Notes: a model not told the origin generated them from the sequence alone. Positions 36,672-45,929 are shown, counted from the stretch's first letter. The stretch is 64,000 bases of DNA from Bacteroidota bacterium (GCA_023399595.1 JAEWOR010000033.1:62001-126000); one strand, 5' to 3'. Numbers and translations: made by a program.

Positions 36672-37538
36672 TTAGTTGTATAAAGTTCCTGTGTTTAAAA
36701 TGGGTTGAGCAGCTTTTTCGCCACACAAAACCACCATTAAGTTACTTACCATAGCAGCTTTTCTTTCATCGTCTAGATCTACAATGTTTTCCTGAGATAG
36801 TTTTTTTAATGCTAAGTCTACCATTCCTACTGCTCCTTCAACAATTTTTGTTCTGGCTGCAACTATTGCTGTAGCTTGTTGACGTTGTAGCATGGCTCCT
36901 GCAATTTCTGAAGCGTAAGCTAAATGTGAAATTCTTGCTTCTTGAACAATAATTCCTGCTTTTGATAAACGGTCTGTAAGTTCTTGCTCCAAAATTTTGT
37001 TCACTTGGTCGCCACCATCTCTTAATGTAATGGTTGCGTTTTCATCCTCTAAATTATCATAAGGAAAACTTACAGCAAGGTGTCTTATGGCAGCTTCACT
37101 TTGTATTCTTACATAATCCGTATAGCTTTCTACATCATAAGCCGCTTTGTAGGTATCTCCTACTTTCCAAACAATTACTGCGCCTATTTCTATGGGATTT
37201 CCCATTTTGTCGTTTACTTTTAACGTTTGTGCTTGTAAGTTTTCTGAACGTAAAGATATTTTTTGTGATGAATAAAGAGGATTGATGAAGAATAATCCGT
37301 TTTCTTTTACTGTTCCAGCATATTTTCCGAAAAAGTTAAGAACTCTTGAGTGATTGGGATGAATAATCATTAAGCCCTTTAAAAAGAAGATGGCAACAAA
37401 AAAGATGAATAATGCAGCAGCTACTAATGCCATATTGTAATCAATGCCTGTAATGAATAAATATGCAGAAGCAACAATTAACAATAGGCAAATAATTAAA
37501 ACAAGATAACCTGAAATGGGTTTGATTAATTTTTCCAT
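36672..37538 (-). CDS. SPFH domain (stomatin/prohibitin/flotillin) membrane protein
   Basis: The 288-residue protein has two N-terminal hydrophobic segments (about residues 8-27 and 32-53) followed by a band-7 domain (about 55-215): HSRVLNFFGKYAGTVKENGL and the segment ending AGIIVQEARISHLAYASEIAGAM. These proteins form oligomeric scaffolds at the inner membrane and often regulate proteases or membrane microdomains. The start at 37538 places the first hydrophobic segment at the N-terminus; the open frame reaches 37601 but adds nothing family-like. The next gene encodes an Arc-type protein. Confidence 0.85.
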   Translation of the reverse strand: MEKLIKPISGYLVLIICLLLIVASAYLFITGIDYNMALVAAALFIFFVAIFFLKGLMIIHPNHSRVLNFFGKYAGTVKENGLFFINPLYSSQKISLRSENLQAQTLKVNDKMGNPIEIGAVIVWKVGDTYKAAYDVESYTDYVRIQSEAAIRHLAVSFPYDNLEDENATITLRDGGDQVNKILEQELTDRLSKAGIIVQEARISHLAYASEIAGAMLQRQQATAIVAARTKIVEGAVGMVDLALKKLSQENIVDLDDERKAAMVSNLMVVLCGEKAAQPILNTGTLYN

Positions 37539-37602
37539 AGAATTTGATTTTTGTGATATTATTTTGATATCATAAAGATATATTTTTTTTTGAATGCACA
37601 AA

Positions 37603-37634
37603 AAAAAATCTACACCTTGTGATGTAGATTTTTT
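37603..37634 (-). terminator. Intrinsic terminator after the pseudouridine synthase gene
   Basis: A perfect 12-bp stem (37603-37614 with 37623-37634) with an eight-base loop carries T runs on the minus strand, 22 bases after the stop. Confidence 0.75.
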
Positions 37635-37655
37635 ATATTTTCAATTTTGTAAGAA

Positions 37656-38768
37656 TTATAACATTTTAAGATTGTTTACTTCTTGATCAGAAAGGATTCT
37701 CCAATGTCCTCTTTTGATGTTTTTCTTGGTTAAACCAGCGAACATTACTCTATCTAAAGCTTCCACTTCATAACCTAATCTTTGGAAAATTCTTCTGATT
37801 ACTCTGTTCCAACCGATATGAATTTCAATTCCTACTTCATTTCTTTGTTTTCCTTCAATAAATGAAATTTGATCTACCACAGCTACGCCTTCTTCTAAAC
37901 GAATACCGTCTCTAATCACCGCTAAATCTTCATTGGTAAGTTTTCTATCAAGAACAACATGGTAAATTTTCTTCATATCAAAAGATGGATGCGTCAACTT
38001 TTTAGTCATGTGTCCATCATTGGTCAATAAAATAACACCAGTTGTAGATCTGTCTAGTCTTCCTACAGGAAATAAACGGTAAGGAGAAGCATTAGCTACC
38101 AAATCCATAACAGTTTTTCTTGCTTTGTCATCTTTAGTGGTAGAAATATAACCTTTTGGTTTGTTTAATAGTACATAAACAGGTTTTTCTGGAGTGATAC
38201 TTTGTCCATCGAAAATCACTTTGTCGGTTTTCTGAACTTGGTAACCCATTTCTGTCACTACTTTTCCGTTTACTTCTACTAAACCTTGAGTAATCAATTC
38301 ATCCGCTTCTCTTCTGCTGCAAATTCCAGAATTAGCGATGTATTTATTTAAACGAATGGTATCCTTATGAAGATCTTTATCTATTTTCTTGAATCTTCTT
38401 TTTTGAACAAAAGATTTTGTTCTTTCGTCATTTTTATCCTTATCTCTATCAAAAGGTTTTTTACCGTATTTTAAATTACCTTTTTCATATTTATCTCTAG
38501 AATCAAAGTTTTTACCACCTCTTGTTGGAAAAGCTTTTTTACCTCTTCTATCTGGTTTTTCAAAAGAACGAGATTCATCCGAAGAAGAATTTTCCCTTTT
38601 TGCAAAAGGTTTTTTATCTCTTGGAGAAAAAGATTTTTTTTCGCCTCTTTCCCCTTTATCAAAGGAACGAGAATCGTTTTCAGAATTTCTTGAGCTTCTG
38701 CGTGGAGAACTTCCTGCCTTGGAAATTCTTGGTCTTCTCGGTTTATCATTATTATTTTCTCTGCTCAT
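37656..38768 (-). CDS. RluB-type rRNA pseudouridine synthase with long basic N-terminal extension
   Basis: It probably converts a uridine in 23S rRNA to pseudouridine. Residues 1 to about 125 are a low-complexity tail rich in Arg, Lys, Ser, Asp and Gly (repeats like RGEKKSFSPRDKKPF). An S4 RNA-binding domain follows (IRLNKYIANSGICSRREADELI, about 137-158), then the catalytic domain with GRLDRSTTGVILLTND containing the catalytic Asp, and GWNRVIRRIFQRLGYEV. The extension is typical of flavobacterial RluB homologues and likely binds RNA non-specifically. Confidence 0.9.
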   Translation of the reverse strand: MSRENNNDKPRRPRISKAGSSPRRSSRNSENDSRSFDKGERGEKKSFSPRDKKPFAKRENSSSDESRSFEKPDRRGKKAFPTRGGKNFDSRDKYEKGNLKYGKKPFDRDKDKNDERTKSFVQKRRFKKIDKDLHKDTIRLNKYIANSGICSRREADELITQGLVEVNGKVVTEMGYQVQKTDKVIFDGQSITPEKPVYVLLNKPKGYISTTKDDKARKTVMDLVANASPYRLFPVGRLDRSTTGVILLTNDGHMTKKLTHPSFDMKKIYHVVLDRKLTNEDLAVIRDGIRLEEGVAVVDQISFIEGKQRNEVGIEIHIGWNRVIRRIFQRLGYEVEALDRVMFAGLTKKNIKRGHWRILSDQEVNNLKML

Positions 38769-38785
38769 AATTCTAAAAATTTTCG

Positions 38786-38793
38786 CAAAGATA
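38786..38793 (-). promoter_or_regulatory. -7 box (TATCTTTG) of the pseudouridine synthase gene
   Basis: The complement is TATCTTTG, 17 bases before the start codon at 38768. Confidence 0.5.
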
Positions 38794-38826
38794 CTAATTT
38801 AGTAATGATTTAATTATGGCTAATTG

Positions 38827-38834
38827 TAACTTTG
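38827..38834 (+). promoter_or_regulatory. -7 box (TAACTTTG) of aroB
   Basis: An exact TAnnTTTG match lies 57 bases before the aroB start; with the box at 38786-38793 it makes a compact divergent promoter region. Confidence 0.45.
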
Positions 38835-38891
38835 TAAGAATTTAGAACGTTTTTTACTATTTTAGAAGTCTTATTTTAAAAAACTTTTACT

Positions 38892-39935
38892 ATGATTATA
38901 GAGCTTGATGAACATTTTTCGGCATTACAGGTTTATCTTAATGAAAACAATTTCGATCAATTGTTTTTCTTGGTGGACGAAAATACTCACGAATACTGTT
39001 TGCCATTAGTTTTATCTAATCTTGATATCAATATTCCTTTTGAGATTTTAGAAGTTGAGGCTGGAGAAGAAATTAAAAATATACAAACCGCCAATCATTT
39101 ATGGGAGATTCTAACGGAAATGAATGCTTCCAGACGTTCGCTTATTTTGAATTTGGGAGGTGGCGTTATTACAGATTTAGGTGGTTTTGTAGCTTCTACT
39201 TATAAAAGAGGTATTACATTTATTAATCTTCCAACAAGTTTATTAGCAATGGTAGATGCTTCTATTGGCGGTAAAACGGGAATAGATTTAATACACTTTA
39301 AAAACATGGTAGGGACTTTTGCGGAGCCTGAACATATTTTTGTTTTTCAAGGTTTTCTAAGAAGTCTTCCGTATGAACAATTGAGAAGCGGTTTTGCAGA
39401 AATGCTAAAACATGGACTTATCTATAATAAAGAGCATTGGAGTAATCTTTCGACTTTTAAAGAAATAAGTGTTGACAATGTTTTGGATTTCGTTACAGCC
39501 TCTATGGAAATAAAACAAGAAGTTGTAGAACAAGATTTTAAAGAACAAAACATACGCAAGATTCTCAATTTTGGACATACCATTGGACATGCCATTGAAA
39601 GCTTATTCTTATTGAAACAAAAACCTATTTTTCATGGTGAAGCCATTGCTATAGGAATGCTTTGCGAAAGTCATCTTTCTTATTTGGAAGGTTTAATAGA
39701 TGTAAAAGCTCATCAATCTATAGCTGAAACTATTCAAAAGTTTTTTCCTTATATAGATATTTCATTGATTAATGAAGATGAAATACTCGAATTGATGGCT
39801 CATGATAAGAAGAATACTCATTCTACAATTAATTTTTCATTAATTACGGGAATTGGTTCTTGCAATTATGATTATAAATGTAGTGATGGAAACATCAGAA
39901 AATCCATTCAATTTTATAAGGATTTAAGAGCTTAA
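38892..39935 (+). CDS. aroB: 3-dehydroquinate synthase
   Basis: It closes the second step of the shikimate pathway, turning DAHP into 3-dehydroquinate with NAD and a metal ion. The 347-residue protein has the NAD-binding NLGGGVITDLGGFVASTYKRG (about 90-110), PTSLLAMVDASIGGKTGID, the metal ligands in RSGFAEMLKHGL, NFGHTIGHAIE and HGEAIAIGM, in correct order and spacing. Length is normal. The gene is monocistronic and divergent from the pseudouridine synthase. Confidence 0.95.
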   Translation: MIIELDEHFSALQVYLNENNFDQLFFLVDENTHEYCLPLVLSNLDINIPFEILEVEAGEEIKNIQTANHLWEILTEMNASRRSLILNLGGGVITDLGGFVASTYKRGITFINLPTSLLAMVDASIGGKTGIDLIHFKNMVGTFAEPEHIFVFQGFLRSLPYEQLRSGFAEMLKHGLIYNKEHWSNLSTFKEISVDNVLDFVTASMEIKQEVVEQDFKEQNIRKILNFGHTIGHAIESLFLLKQKPIFHGEAIAIGMLCESHLSYLEGLIDVKAHQSIAETIQKFFPYIDISLINEDEILELMAHDKKNTHSTINFSLITGIGSCNYDYKCSDGNIRKSIQFYKDLRA

Positions 39936-40105
39936 ATAGGTTTTTTTGTAAAAAAATAGAGTTTTTTTGAGCTTAAAAACGGATAGTTTTACTGATTTTT
40001 TTATAATATACGATATTTTTTTTAATTTACTGTGAATCAATATTTTATTGATGTTGAAATTATGATTTTGAATAGTGTTTTTTAACATTTTTTTAACTTA
40101 AAAAT

Positions 40106-40113
40106 TAACTTTG
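40106..40113 (+). promoter_or_regulatory. -7 box (TAACTTTG) of the porin-like gene
   Basis: An exact TAnnTTTG match lies 87 bases before the ATG at 40201, so the message would carry a leader of about 80 bases. The rest of the 265-base gap after aroB is AT-rich and shows nothing else. Confidence 0.45.
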
Positions 40114-40200
40114 GCATTCAATTTGAAACATACTCAGCGTTGCAAGCAGCAACAAATAGTAAAATTTAAAATTAGAAAACAAATTAAAAAATTTAATATT

Positions 40201-40836
40201 ATGAAAAAGTTAATTTTAGGAATGGCAGTAATGGTTGGTTCATTTGCATTTGCACAACAAACTCCAGCAAAATCTTCATCTCCAATAAAATTTGGTCTTA
40301 AAGCAGGGATGAACGTCTCATCAATGACAAAAGAGTCTGATTTAGATGACCAAGGTTCTAAAATTGGTTTCAATGCAGGTGCTTTTGCTAATATTCCAAT
40401 TGCTAGTTCTTTCAGTATTCAGCCAGAAGTTTTATATTCTCAGTATGGAGATAAGTTTGATGAAGTTATTAATGGTACTAAAGTTTCTTGGGCAAGACAT
40501 CATGATTATATTACAGTTCCTGTAATGGCTCAGTATAACTTACTTCCAAATTTATATGTAGAAGCAGGTCCAGAATTTGGTTTCCTAGTTAGTGCTAAAG
40601 CAAAGATTAAAAATGAAACTCAAAATGAAACAATATCGGAATCAAGCAACTATAAAGATGATATCAATGGATTTAATTTTGGAATTGGTTTAGGAGCTGG
40701 TTATTATTTTACAGATAATATCGGATTAACGGCAAGATATGTTGCTGGTTTAACGGATGTTGCTAAAGATAGACCTTCTGGAAGTGATGCTGTTAAAAAC
40801 AACGTATTCCAAGTTGGTGTAGCTTTTAAATTCTAA
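40201..40836 (+). CDS. Small outer membrane beta-barrel (porin family) protein
   Basis: The 211-residue protein has a signal peptide ending FAFAQQ and then an eight-strand-type barrel pattern: IKFGLKAGMNVSSM, FSIQPEVLYSQYG, YITVPVMAQYNL, LYVEAGPEFGFLVSAKAKI, FGIGLGAGYYFTDNIGLTARY, ending VGVAFKF with a C-terminal Phe. It belongs to the PF13568 group abundant in Bacteroidota. The ATG at 40201 is chosen because only it yields a proper signal peptide. Function is unknown beyond the outer-membrane location. Confidence 0.88.
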   Translation: MKKLILGMAVMVGSFAFAQQTPAKSSSPIKFGLKAGMNVSSMTKESDLDDQGSKIGFNAGAFANIPIASSFSIQPEVLYSQYGDKFDEVINGTKVSWARHHDYITVPVMAQYNLLPNLYVEAGPEFGFLVSAKAKIKNETQNETISESSNYKDDINGFNFGIGLGAGYYFTDNIGLTARYVAGLTDVAKDRPSGSDAVKNNVFQVGVAFKF

Positions 40837-40869
40837 GCATAAGAATAATAAACTAATAAAATAAACTAA

Positions 40870-40899
40870 AAAGTAGCAGAAATTTCTGCTACTTTTTTT
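40870..40899 (+). terminator. Intrinsic terminator after the porin-like gene
   Basis: A perfect 26-base palindrome AAAGTAGCAGAAA/TTTCTGCTACTTT (40870-40895) runs into a T tract. It also faces the converging methyltransferase gene. Confidence 0.8.
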
Positions 40900-40943
40900 G
40901 TTATCAATATCTTAATAGACTTTCCTATTTAAATTGAAGTATT

Positions 40944-41711
40944 TTAATTTTTAAAAACTACGGGAAGAATTTCATTTTCCATTAAGCCGTATCTTTTTAT
41001 ATCTTCTTTTGAGAATTTTTGAGAATAAAAATTTGGTTCCGTTGTAAAACCAATTTTTCTCAATCTATCAAAATAATCCATTCCGTACCAGCGAACATGG
41101 TCGTATTGTCCGAAATGTTTTTGGCGTTCTTTAGGATCTGTAATTGAGAAATCTTCATACGTTTTCTCTAAAGTAGATTTCATAGGAACTTGCAAAATTC
41201 CCCATCCTCCTTTTTTCATTACTCTGTACAATTCGATCATGGCCTTTGCATCATCCTGAATATGCTCTAAAACATGGTTGCAAATAACCACATCAAAAGT
41301 TTCATTAGCAAAAGGTAAATCTAAAATATCCGCTTTAACATCTACAATTGGTGAAAATAAATCTGCTGAAGTATAATCCAGGTTTTTCATTTTCTTGAAT
41401 TTTCTTAAAAATTCTTGTTCGGGAGCAATGTGAAGAACTTTATAATTTTTAGTAAAAAAATCGGTTTCGTTTTGCAAATACAGCCACATTTGACGATGTC
41501 TTTCCAAACTTAAGGTTCCTGGTGAAAGTGCATTTTCCCTTTGTTTTCCGTATCCGTAAGGTAAAAATCTGCGATAAGATTTTCCATCAATAGGATCGTA
41601 AAAATGATTTCCTTTAAAAAACTGGTATATTAAAGGTCTCGCCCAAATACTCATTTTTATAAGCATTGGGCGAGGAATTTTATTGAGAAGAAGTTTAGCT
41701 ACTTTTTTCAA
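40944..41711 (-). CDS. Class I SAM-dependent methyltransferase
   Basis: The 255-residue protein has a basic, partly hydrophobic N-terminus, then a methyltransferase core: YKVLHIAPEQ as motif I, DLFSPIVDVKADILDLPF, and FDVVICNHVLEHIQDDAKAM, typical of Methyltransf_11. The substrate is unknown. The gene starts 18 bases after map on the same strand, so it is probably in the map transcript. Confidence 0.8.
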   Translation of the reverse strand: MKKVAKLLLNKIPRPMLIKMSIWARPLIYQFFKGNHFYDPIDGKSYRRFLPYGYGKQRENALSPGTLSLERHRQMWLYLQNETDFFTKNYKVLHIAPEQEFLRKFKKMKNLDYTSADLFSPIVDVKADILDLPFANETFDVVICNHVLEHIQDDAKAMIELYRVMKKGGWGILQVPMKSTLEKTYEDFSITDPKERQKHFGQYDHVRWYGMDYFDRLRKIGFTTEPNFYSQKFSKEDIKRYGLMENEILPVVFKN

Positions 41712-41729
41712 CTGATTAGAATTAAAAAA

Positions 41730-42539
41730 TTAAAAATCCATTTGGAAAGGTTTTTCCTCATCCGATTGAATTCCTAAAGCTTCATAAATATATTGGAATG
41801 TAGAAAGTAAAACTGGTTTTCCGTTTACAACAGCTACGTCATGCTCAAAGTGCGCAGATGGTAAATTGTCTAATGTTGTTACAGTCCAACCATCATCATG
41901 GAATTTTACTTTTTCGGTTCCCAGGTTAATCATCGGTTCAATAGCGATGGTTAAACCATCTTTAATTACTTTTCCGCTGCCTTTTTTTCCATAATTAGGA
42001 ACTTGCGGATCCTCATGCATTACTCTTCCTAAACCGTGTCCTACTAATTCTCTTACTACTCCATACCCTTCTTTTTCGCAGTACACTTGAATAGCGTTAG
42101 AAATATCGCCAATTCTTTTTCCTCTAATACATTGTTCAATTCCTTTGTAAAGAGATTCTTTGGCAATTTTAAGTAATTTTTTAACTTCAGGTTTTACTTC
42201 CCCTATTTCGAAAGTATAAGCGTGATCGCCTACAAACCCATTGAGAATAGCTCCACAGTCTACAGAAAGCACATCGCCTTCTTTAATAGGCTCGTTGGTT
42301 GGAAACCCGTGAACCACTTGTTCATTTGGAGAAATACAAAGTGAATATGGAAAACCTCCATATCCTAAAAAAGCGGGTTGTGCACCATGATCTTTGATGA
42401 AATCATGAGCTAATTTATCTAGGTGAAGAGTTGTAACACCTGGTTTTATTTCTTTTGCAAGCATTCCCAAAGTTTTAGAAACCAATTGGGCGCTTTCTTT
42501 CATAAGACGAATTTCGTCTATTGATTTTAATTGAATCAT
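41730..42539 (-). CDS. map: Type I methionine aminopeptidase
   Basis: It removes the N-terminal methionine from new proteins. The 269-residue sequence has all five metal ligands in order: the two Asp in VDCGAILNGFVGDHAYTF, His in GHGLGRVMHEDPQVPNYG, Glu in IAIEPMINLG, and Glu in FEHDVAVV. The start ATG gives MIQLKSIDEI, the usual type I N-terminus without extension. It heads a two-gene unit with the methyltransferase. Confidence 0.96.
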   Translation of the reverse strand: MIQLKSIDEIRLMKESAQLVSKTLGMLAKEIKPGVTTLHLDKLAHDFIKDHGAQPAFLGYGGFPYSLCISPNEQVVHGFPTNEPIKEGDVLSVDCGAILNGFVGDHAYTFEIGEVKPEVKKLLKIAKESLYKGIEQCIRGKRIGDISNAIQVYCEKEGYGVVRELVGHGLGRVMHEDPQVPNYGKKGSGKVIKDGLTIAIEPMINLGTEKVKFHDDGWTVTTLDNLPSAHFEHDVAVVNGKPVLLSTFQYIYEALGIQSDEEKPFQMDF

Positions 42540-42683
42540 TTTTATATAGATGTTAGATATAAGATGATAGAAGTTAGATGAACTTACTTGATATTTTGAG
42601 TTTCATTTAAGCTTCTAATCACCTATGATGATTTCCGATAACTTTGTAAGTAGAAGCTAATCTCTAATTACTAACTTCTTTGT

Positions 42684-43115
42684 TTACCAGAAAAGACCTT
42701 TTTTCTTTTCTTTTTTAAGTTTAGAATAGGCAAGAACTTCTTTTCCTTCTACTCTAAATTCTATTCTTTCGTTAATGATGTTATAAATTTCTCCCCAACC
42801 AGGAAAGCCTCCAAGGTTTCTATCGTCTATAAACAAATCTGCATCTATTTTTCTAGATTGCGTGTCTGGGTTAAAAACTTCACCTTCAAAACTAGAATTT
42901 ACTGCGTAGAACTCAATTCCGTTTTTTTTACAAAACTCTACTGCTTCGTCCAAAGTTTTACCTTCTCTATACGTCCAAAGAATAAGTCTGTACCCTTCAG
43001 ATTGAAGTTTTTTTAAGGTTTCAAAAGCAAAAATTTTAGGTTTTCCAATTCCCGGATAAGCATCATCAACAATGGTTCCGTCGAAGTCTATAGCGAGTTT
43101 TTTATTGTTTAACAT
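42684..43115 (-). CDS. Small HAD superfamily hydrolase (BT0820-like)
   Basis: The 143-residue protein carries HAD motif I DFDGTIVDD (D10, D12), motif II in LILWTYREG, and the C-terminal IDADLFIDDRNLGGFPGWGEIY with the motif IV acidic pair, as in the BT0820 group of Bacteroidota. It lacks a cap domain, so it may act on a large or exposed phosphate substrate; none is known. A -7 box lies at 43138-43145. Confidence 0.8.
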   Translation of the reverse strand: MLNNKKLAIDFDGTIVDDAYPGIGKPKIFAFETLKKLQSEGYRLILWTYREGKTLDEAVEFCKKNGIEFYAVNSSFEGEVFNPDTQSRKIDADLFIDDRNLGGFPGWGEIYNIINERIEFRVEGKEVLAYSKLKKEKKKGLFW

Positions 43116-43137
43116 CTTCTGTTACTTTTTGTGTTGG

Positions 43138-43145
43138 CAAAGATA
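43138..43145 (-). promoter_or_regulatory. -7 box (TATCTTTG) of the HAD gene
   Basis: The complement is TATCTTTG, 22 bases before the start codon at 43115. Confidence 0.5.
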
Positions 43146-43153
43146 AGAAATAT

Positions 43154-43184
43154 TAAGGGCGTTTGTATCATACAAACGCCCTTA
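43154..43184 (-). terminator. Strong hairpin after the desaturase gene
   Basis: A 14-bp stem (43154-43167 with 43171-43184) with a three-base loop stands 22 bases after the desaturase stop. The following T tract is weak and interrupted. Confidence 0.65.
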
Positions 43185-43205
43185 TATTATTTTTGAAAAT
43201 AGATT

Positions 43206-44183
43206 TTAAGATTTCACCCATTTAAACTGAAAATCAAGGTCGGGAGTAGAAATTCTATCCGTTATTTTTTGTAATCTATTGGGAAGTTTTACTAAATATT
43301 CTTGAGCTTTTTGAGCTTTTTCTGAAAGACCAGTTACGTGCTCAATTTTCCATTCGTCTAGTAAATCTTTCAGGATATTGATATAATCTTGTCCTGTGTA
43401 CACCATACAACGTTGAGCAGCATCTGAGAAGTGAGACCAAAGCTCACCCACTTTCTGTTCAGACTGTCTCATTAAGTGAGCAGGCATTACAATTTTTTTA
43501 CGCATCATATCCTCAAAAGCTAAAATTAATTCCGAGGGATCTAATTCTAAAATTTTTGTAACAAAATATTTATAAGCTTTTGCGTGTCTAGCCTCATCTG
43601 CAGCAATTACACCACACATTTTTGCCAGTTTACCGTTCCCAGATTGTTTAGCTAAAGTTCCAACTCTTCTGTGAGAAATATTGGTAGCTGTTTCTTGGAA
43701 GCTGGTGTAAATAAAGTTTCTGTAAGGATCCATACTGGTTCCTAAATCAAAACCATCATTAATTAAATATTGAGTAGTAATTTCTACTTCTCTCATATTT
43801 ACTCTTCCACATAAATAAAGGTATTTATTCAGAAGGTCTCCGTGACGATTTTCTTCAGCGGTCCAAGCTCTTACCCAATTGCTCCATCCGATTTCCTTCT
43901 CTTGATCTACTCCATCAACTCCCATTAACCAAGACTCGTAAGATGGTAAAGCTTCTTCAGTGATACAGTCTCCAATAAGAGTGACGAACAAATCGTAAGG
44001 CATTTCGTGAGCAAAAGTTTGAATCTCATCAAGCTCATGTTTAAAATTATCATTTGACGGATCTGGAAGCATATCCGATGGTTGCCAAATCTTTTCAATG
44101 GGTGTCAAAAACATATCTAGAAAAGATCCTACCTCTTTTTCTAAAATACCCATAACCTCTTTCCTTACTATCTTGTCGTACAT
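43206..44183 (-). CDS. Acyl-ACP desaturase (soluble di-iron stearoyl-ACP desaturase family)
   Basis: It introduces a double bond into acyl chains on acyl carrier protein. The 325-residue protein has the two di-iron ligand motifs EENRHGD and DEARHAKAY plus further glutamates, and a length typical of the bacterial FA_desaturase_2 group. Soluble desaturases are less common in bacteria than membrane ones but usual in Flavobacteriia. The N-terminal MYDKIVRKEVM could be shortened to a later Met, but the present start lies close to a -7 box at 44203-44210. Confidence 0.9.
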   Translation of the reverse strand: MYDKIVRKEVMGILEKEVGSFLDMFLTPIEKIWQPSDMLPDPSNDNFKHELDEIQTFAHEMPYDLFVTLIGDCITEEALPSYESWLMGVDGVDQEKEIGWSNWVRAWTAEENRHGDLLNKYLYLCGRVNMREVEITTQYLINDGFDLGTSMDPYRNFIYTSFQETATNISHRRVGTLAKQSGNGKLAKMCGVIAADEARHAKAYKYFVTKILELDPSELILAFEDMMRKKIVMPAHLMRQSEQKVGELWSHFSDAAQRCMVYTGQDYINILKDLLDEWKIEHVTGLSEKAQKAQEYLVKLPNRLQKITDRISTPDLDFQFKWVKS

Positions 44184-44202
44184 TTACTCTTAGATTTAAC
44201 TA

Positions 44203-44210
44203 CAAATATA
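44203..44210 (-). promoter_or_regulatory. -7 box (TATATTTG) of the desaturase gene
   Basis: The complement is TATATTTG, 19 bases before the start codon at 44183. Confidence 0.5.
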
Positions 44211-44373
44211 AAACTATTAAATTATTTTAAGCATAATGTTGGATAGGTATTTTAAAATAAATTGAGATAAATCATTTTTCAGACTTAAAAAGATGCAAAT
44301 CTTCAAATGATTTTTTAATATCTATAGAATTAATTGGTTAAAATCTATTGGTTTTTGATTTTTAAACAATTGT

Positions 44374-45903
44374 TTAATTTATTATAATATTTCCCGTCAT
44401 AATTTCTGGTTTCTCCACTCCCATTGCTTTTAAAATAGAAGGTGCTACATCTCCTAATTTACCTGGTTGTAAAGTCCAAGTTTTATCTTTATCCATCACA
44501 ATTAATGGAACAAGATTCGTGGAATGTTGAGTGTTTGGGGTTCCATCTGGATTAATCATAACATCAGAATTACCATGGTCTGCAAGAATAAAAACAGTAT
44601 AACCGTGCTCATAACCAGCTGTTGCCACTTTAGAAATGCATTTATCAACCGTTTCTGCTGCTTTTACTGCTGCTGAAAAAACGCCAGTGTGCCCAACCAT
44701 ATCTGTATTGGCAAAGTTTAAACAAATAAAATCCGCAGTTTCTTTTTCAATTTCTGGAAGAATATTTTCTGTGATTTCGTAAGCGGACATTTCAGGCTTT
44801 AAATCATAGGTTGGAACATCTTTCGGACTTGGACAAAGGATTCTTCTCTCCCCTTCAAATACGGCTTCTCTTCCTCCTGAAAAGAAAAATGTTACGTGTG
44901 GATATTTTTCCGTTTCCGCAACTCGAATCTGAGTTTTGCCGTTTTTTTCTAATACTTCTCCTAATGTTTCTGCTAAAACCTCTTCATCATAAATTACATG
45001 AACATTTTTATATTCTTCGTCATAATTGGTAGGAGTAATATAATAAAGGTTGAGTTTATGCATTCCAAATTCTGGATAATCTTGTTGAGTAAGTACTTCT
45101 GTAATTTCTCTTCCTCTATCTGTTCTGAAGTTGAAACAAAAAACGACATCCTCATTTTCTATTTTTGCAATAGGCAAAAAATTTTCATCAACACCAATAA
45201 TAGGTTTTATAAATTCGTCGGTAACATTCTTATCATAAGATTCTTGAATAGAATTTAATATATTCTGAGAAAGACTTCCTAAACCATTTACAATAGCATC
45301 GTAAGCTAGTTTTACCCTCTCCCATCTTTTATCCCTATCCATAGCGTAATATCTTCCTACCACACTGGCTAATTTACCCGTAGTAGAATTCATATGAGCT
45401 AAAAGTTCTTCAATAAAACCTTTACCAGAAAGAGGGTCACAATCTCTACCATCTGTAAAAGCATGTACGAAAACATTGTCTTTTAGTCCAAATTCATTTG
45501 CTGCAGAAAGTAAACCTTTAAGGTGATTGATGTGTGAATGAACTCCACCATCTGAACAAAGACCTATAAAATGGATTTTTTTCCTATTTTTTTGAGCATA
45601 TTCAAAGGCATCCTGAATGAGCTTTTCTTTTCCTAAGCTGCCATTTTCTACTGCCATATTCAGTTTTACCAAATTTTGGAAAACTACTCTTCCCGCACCT
45701 AGATTCATGTGTCCTACTTCAGAATTCCCCATTTGTCCGGCTGGTAACCCAACTGCTAACCCACTTGCTTCTAATGTGGTGTGTGGAAATTTTTCGAAAC
45801 AAGAATCTATAAATGGTGTTTTAGCTTGTGCGATGGCAGAAACTTCTGGATTTAAACCTATTCCCCAGCCATCTAATATGGCAAGAATTGCTTTTTTTGA
45901 CAT
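44374..45903 (-). CDS. gpmI: 2,3-bisphosphoglycerate-independent phosphoglycerate mutase
   Basis: It interconverts 3- and 2-phosphoglycerate in glycolysis and gluconeogenesis, using two manganese ions. The 509-residue protein has the metal ligand D11 in LDGWGIG, the phosphorylated serine S61 in GQMGNSEVGHMNLGAG, HAFTDGRDCDP, GRYYAMDRDKRW, and the C-terminal metal site FILADHGNSD. Length is standard. The gene is monocistronic, with a -7 box at 45930-45937. Confidence 0.97.
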   Translation of the reverse strand: MSKKAILAILDGWGIGLNPEVSAIAQAKTPFIDSCFEKFPHTTLEASGLAVGLPAGQMGNSEVGHMNLGAGRVVFQNLVKLNMAVENGSLGKEKLIQDAFEYAQKNRKKIHFIGLCSDGGVHSHINHLKGLLSAANEFGLKDNVFVHAFTDGRDCDPLSGKGFIEELLAHMNSTTGKLASVVGRYYAMDRDKRWERVKLAYDAIVNGLGSLSQNILNSIQESYDKNVTDEFIKPIIGVDENFLPIAKIENEDVVFCFNFRTDRGREITEVLTQQDYPEFGMHKLNLYYITPTNYDEEYKNVHVIYDEEVLAETLGEVLEKNGKTQIRVAETEKYPHVTFFFSGGREAVFEGERRILCPSPKDVPTYDLKPEMSAYEITENILPEIEKETADFICLNFANTDMVGHTGVFSAAVKAAETVDKCISKVATAGYEHGYTVFILADHGNSDVMINPDGTPNTQHSTNLVPLIVMDKDKTWTLQPGKLGDVAPSILKAMGVEKPEIMTGNIIIN

Positions 45904-45929
45904 GATTTAGCTTTAAAAAAATAATTGAA

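Noticed and set aside
42540..42683. Direct repeats of TAGATGTTAGAT / GTTAGATGAAC between map and the HAD gene
   Set aside because: The units are short and imperfect, and likely reflect low-complexity AT-rich sequence.
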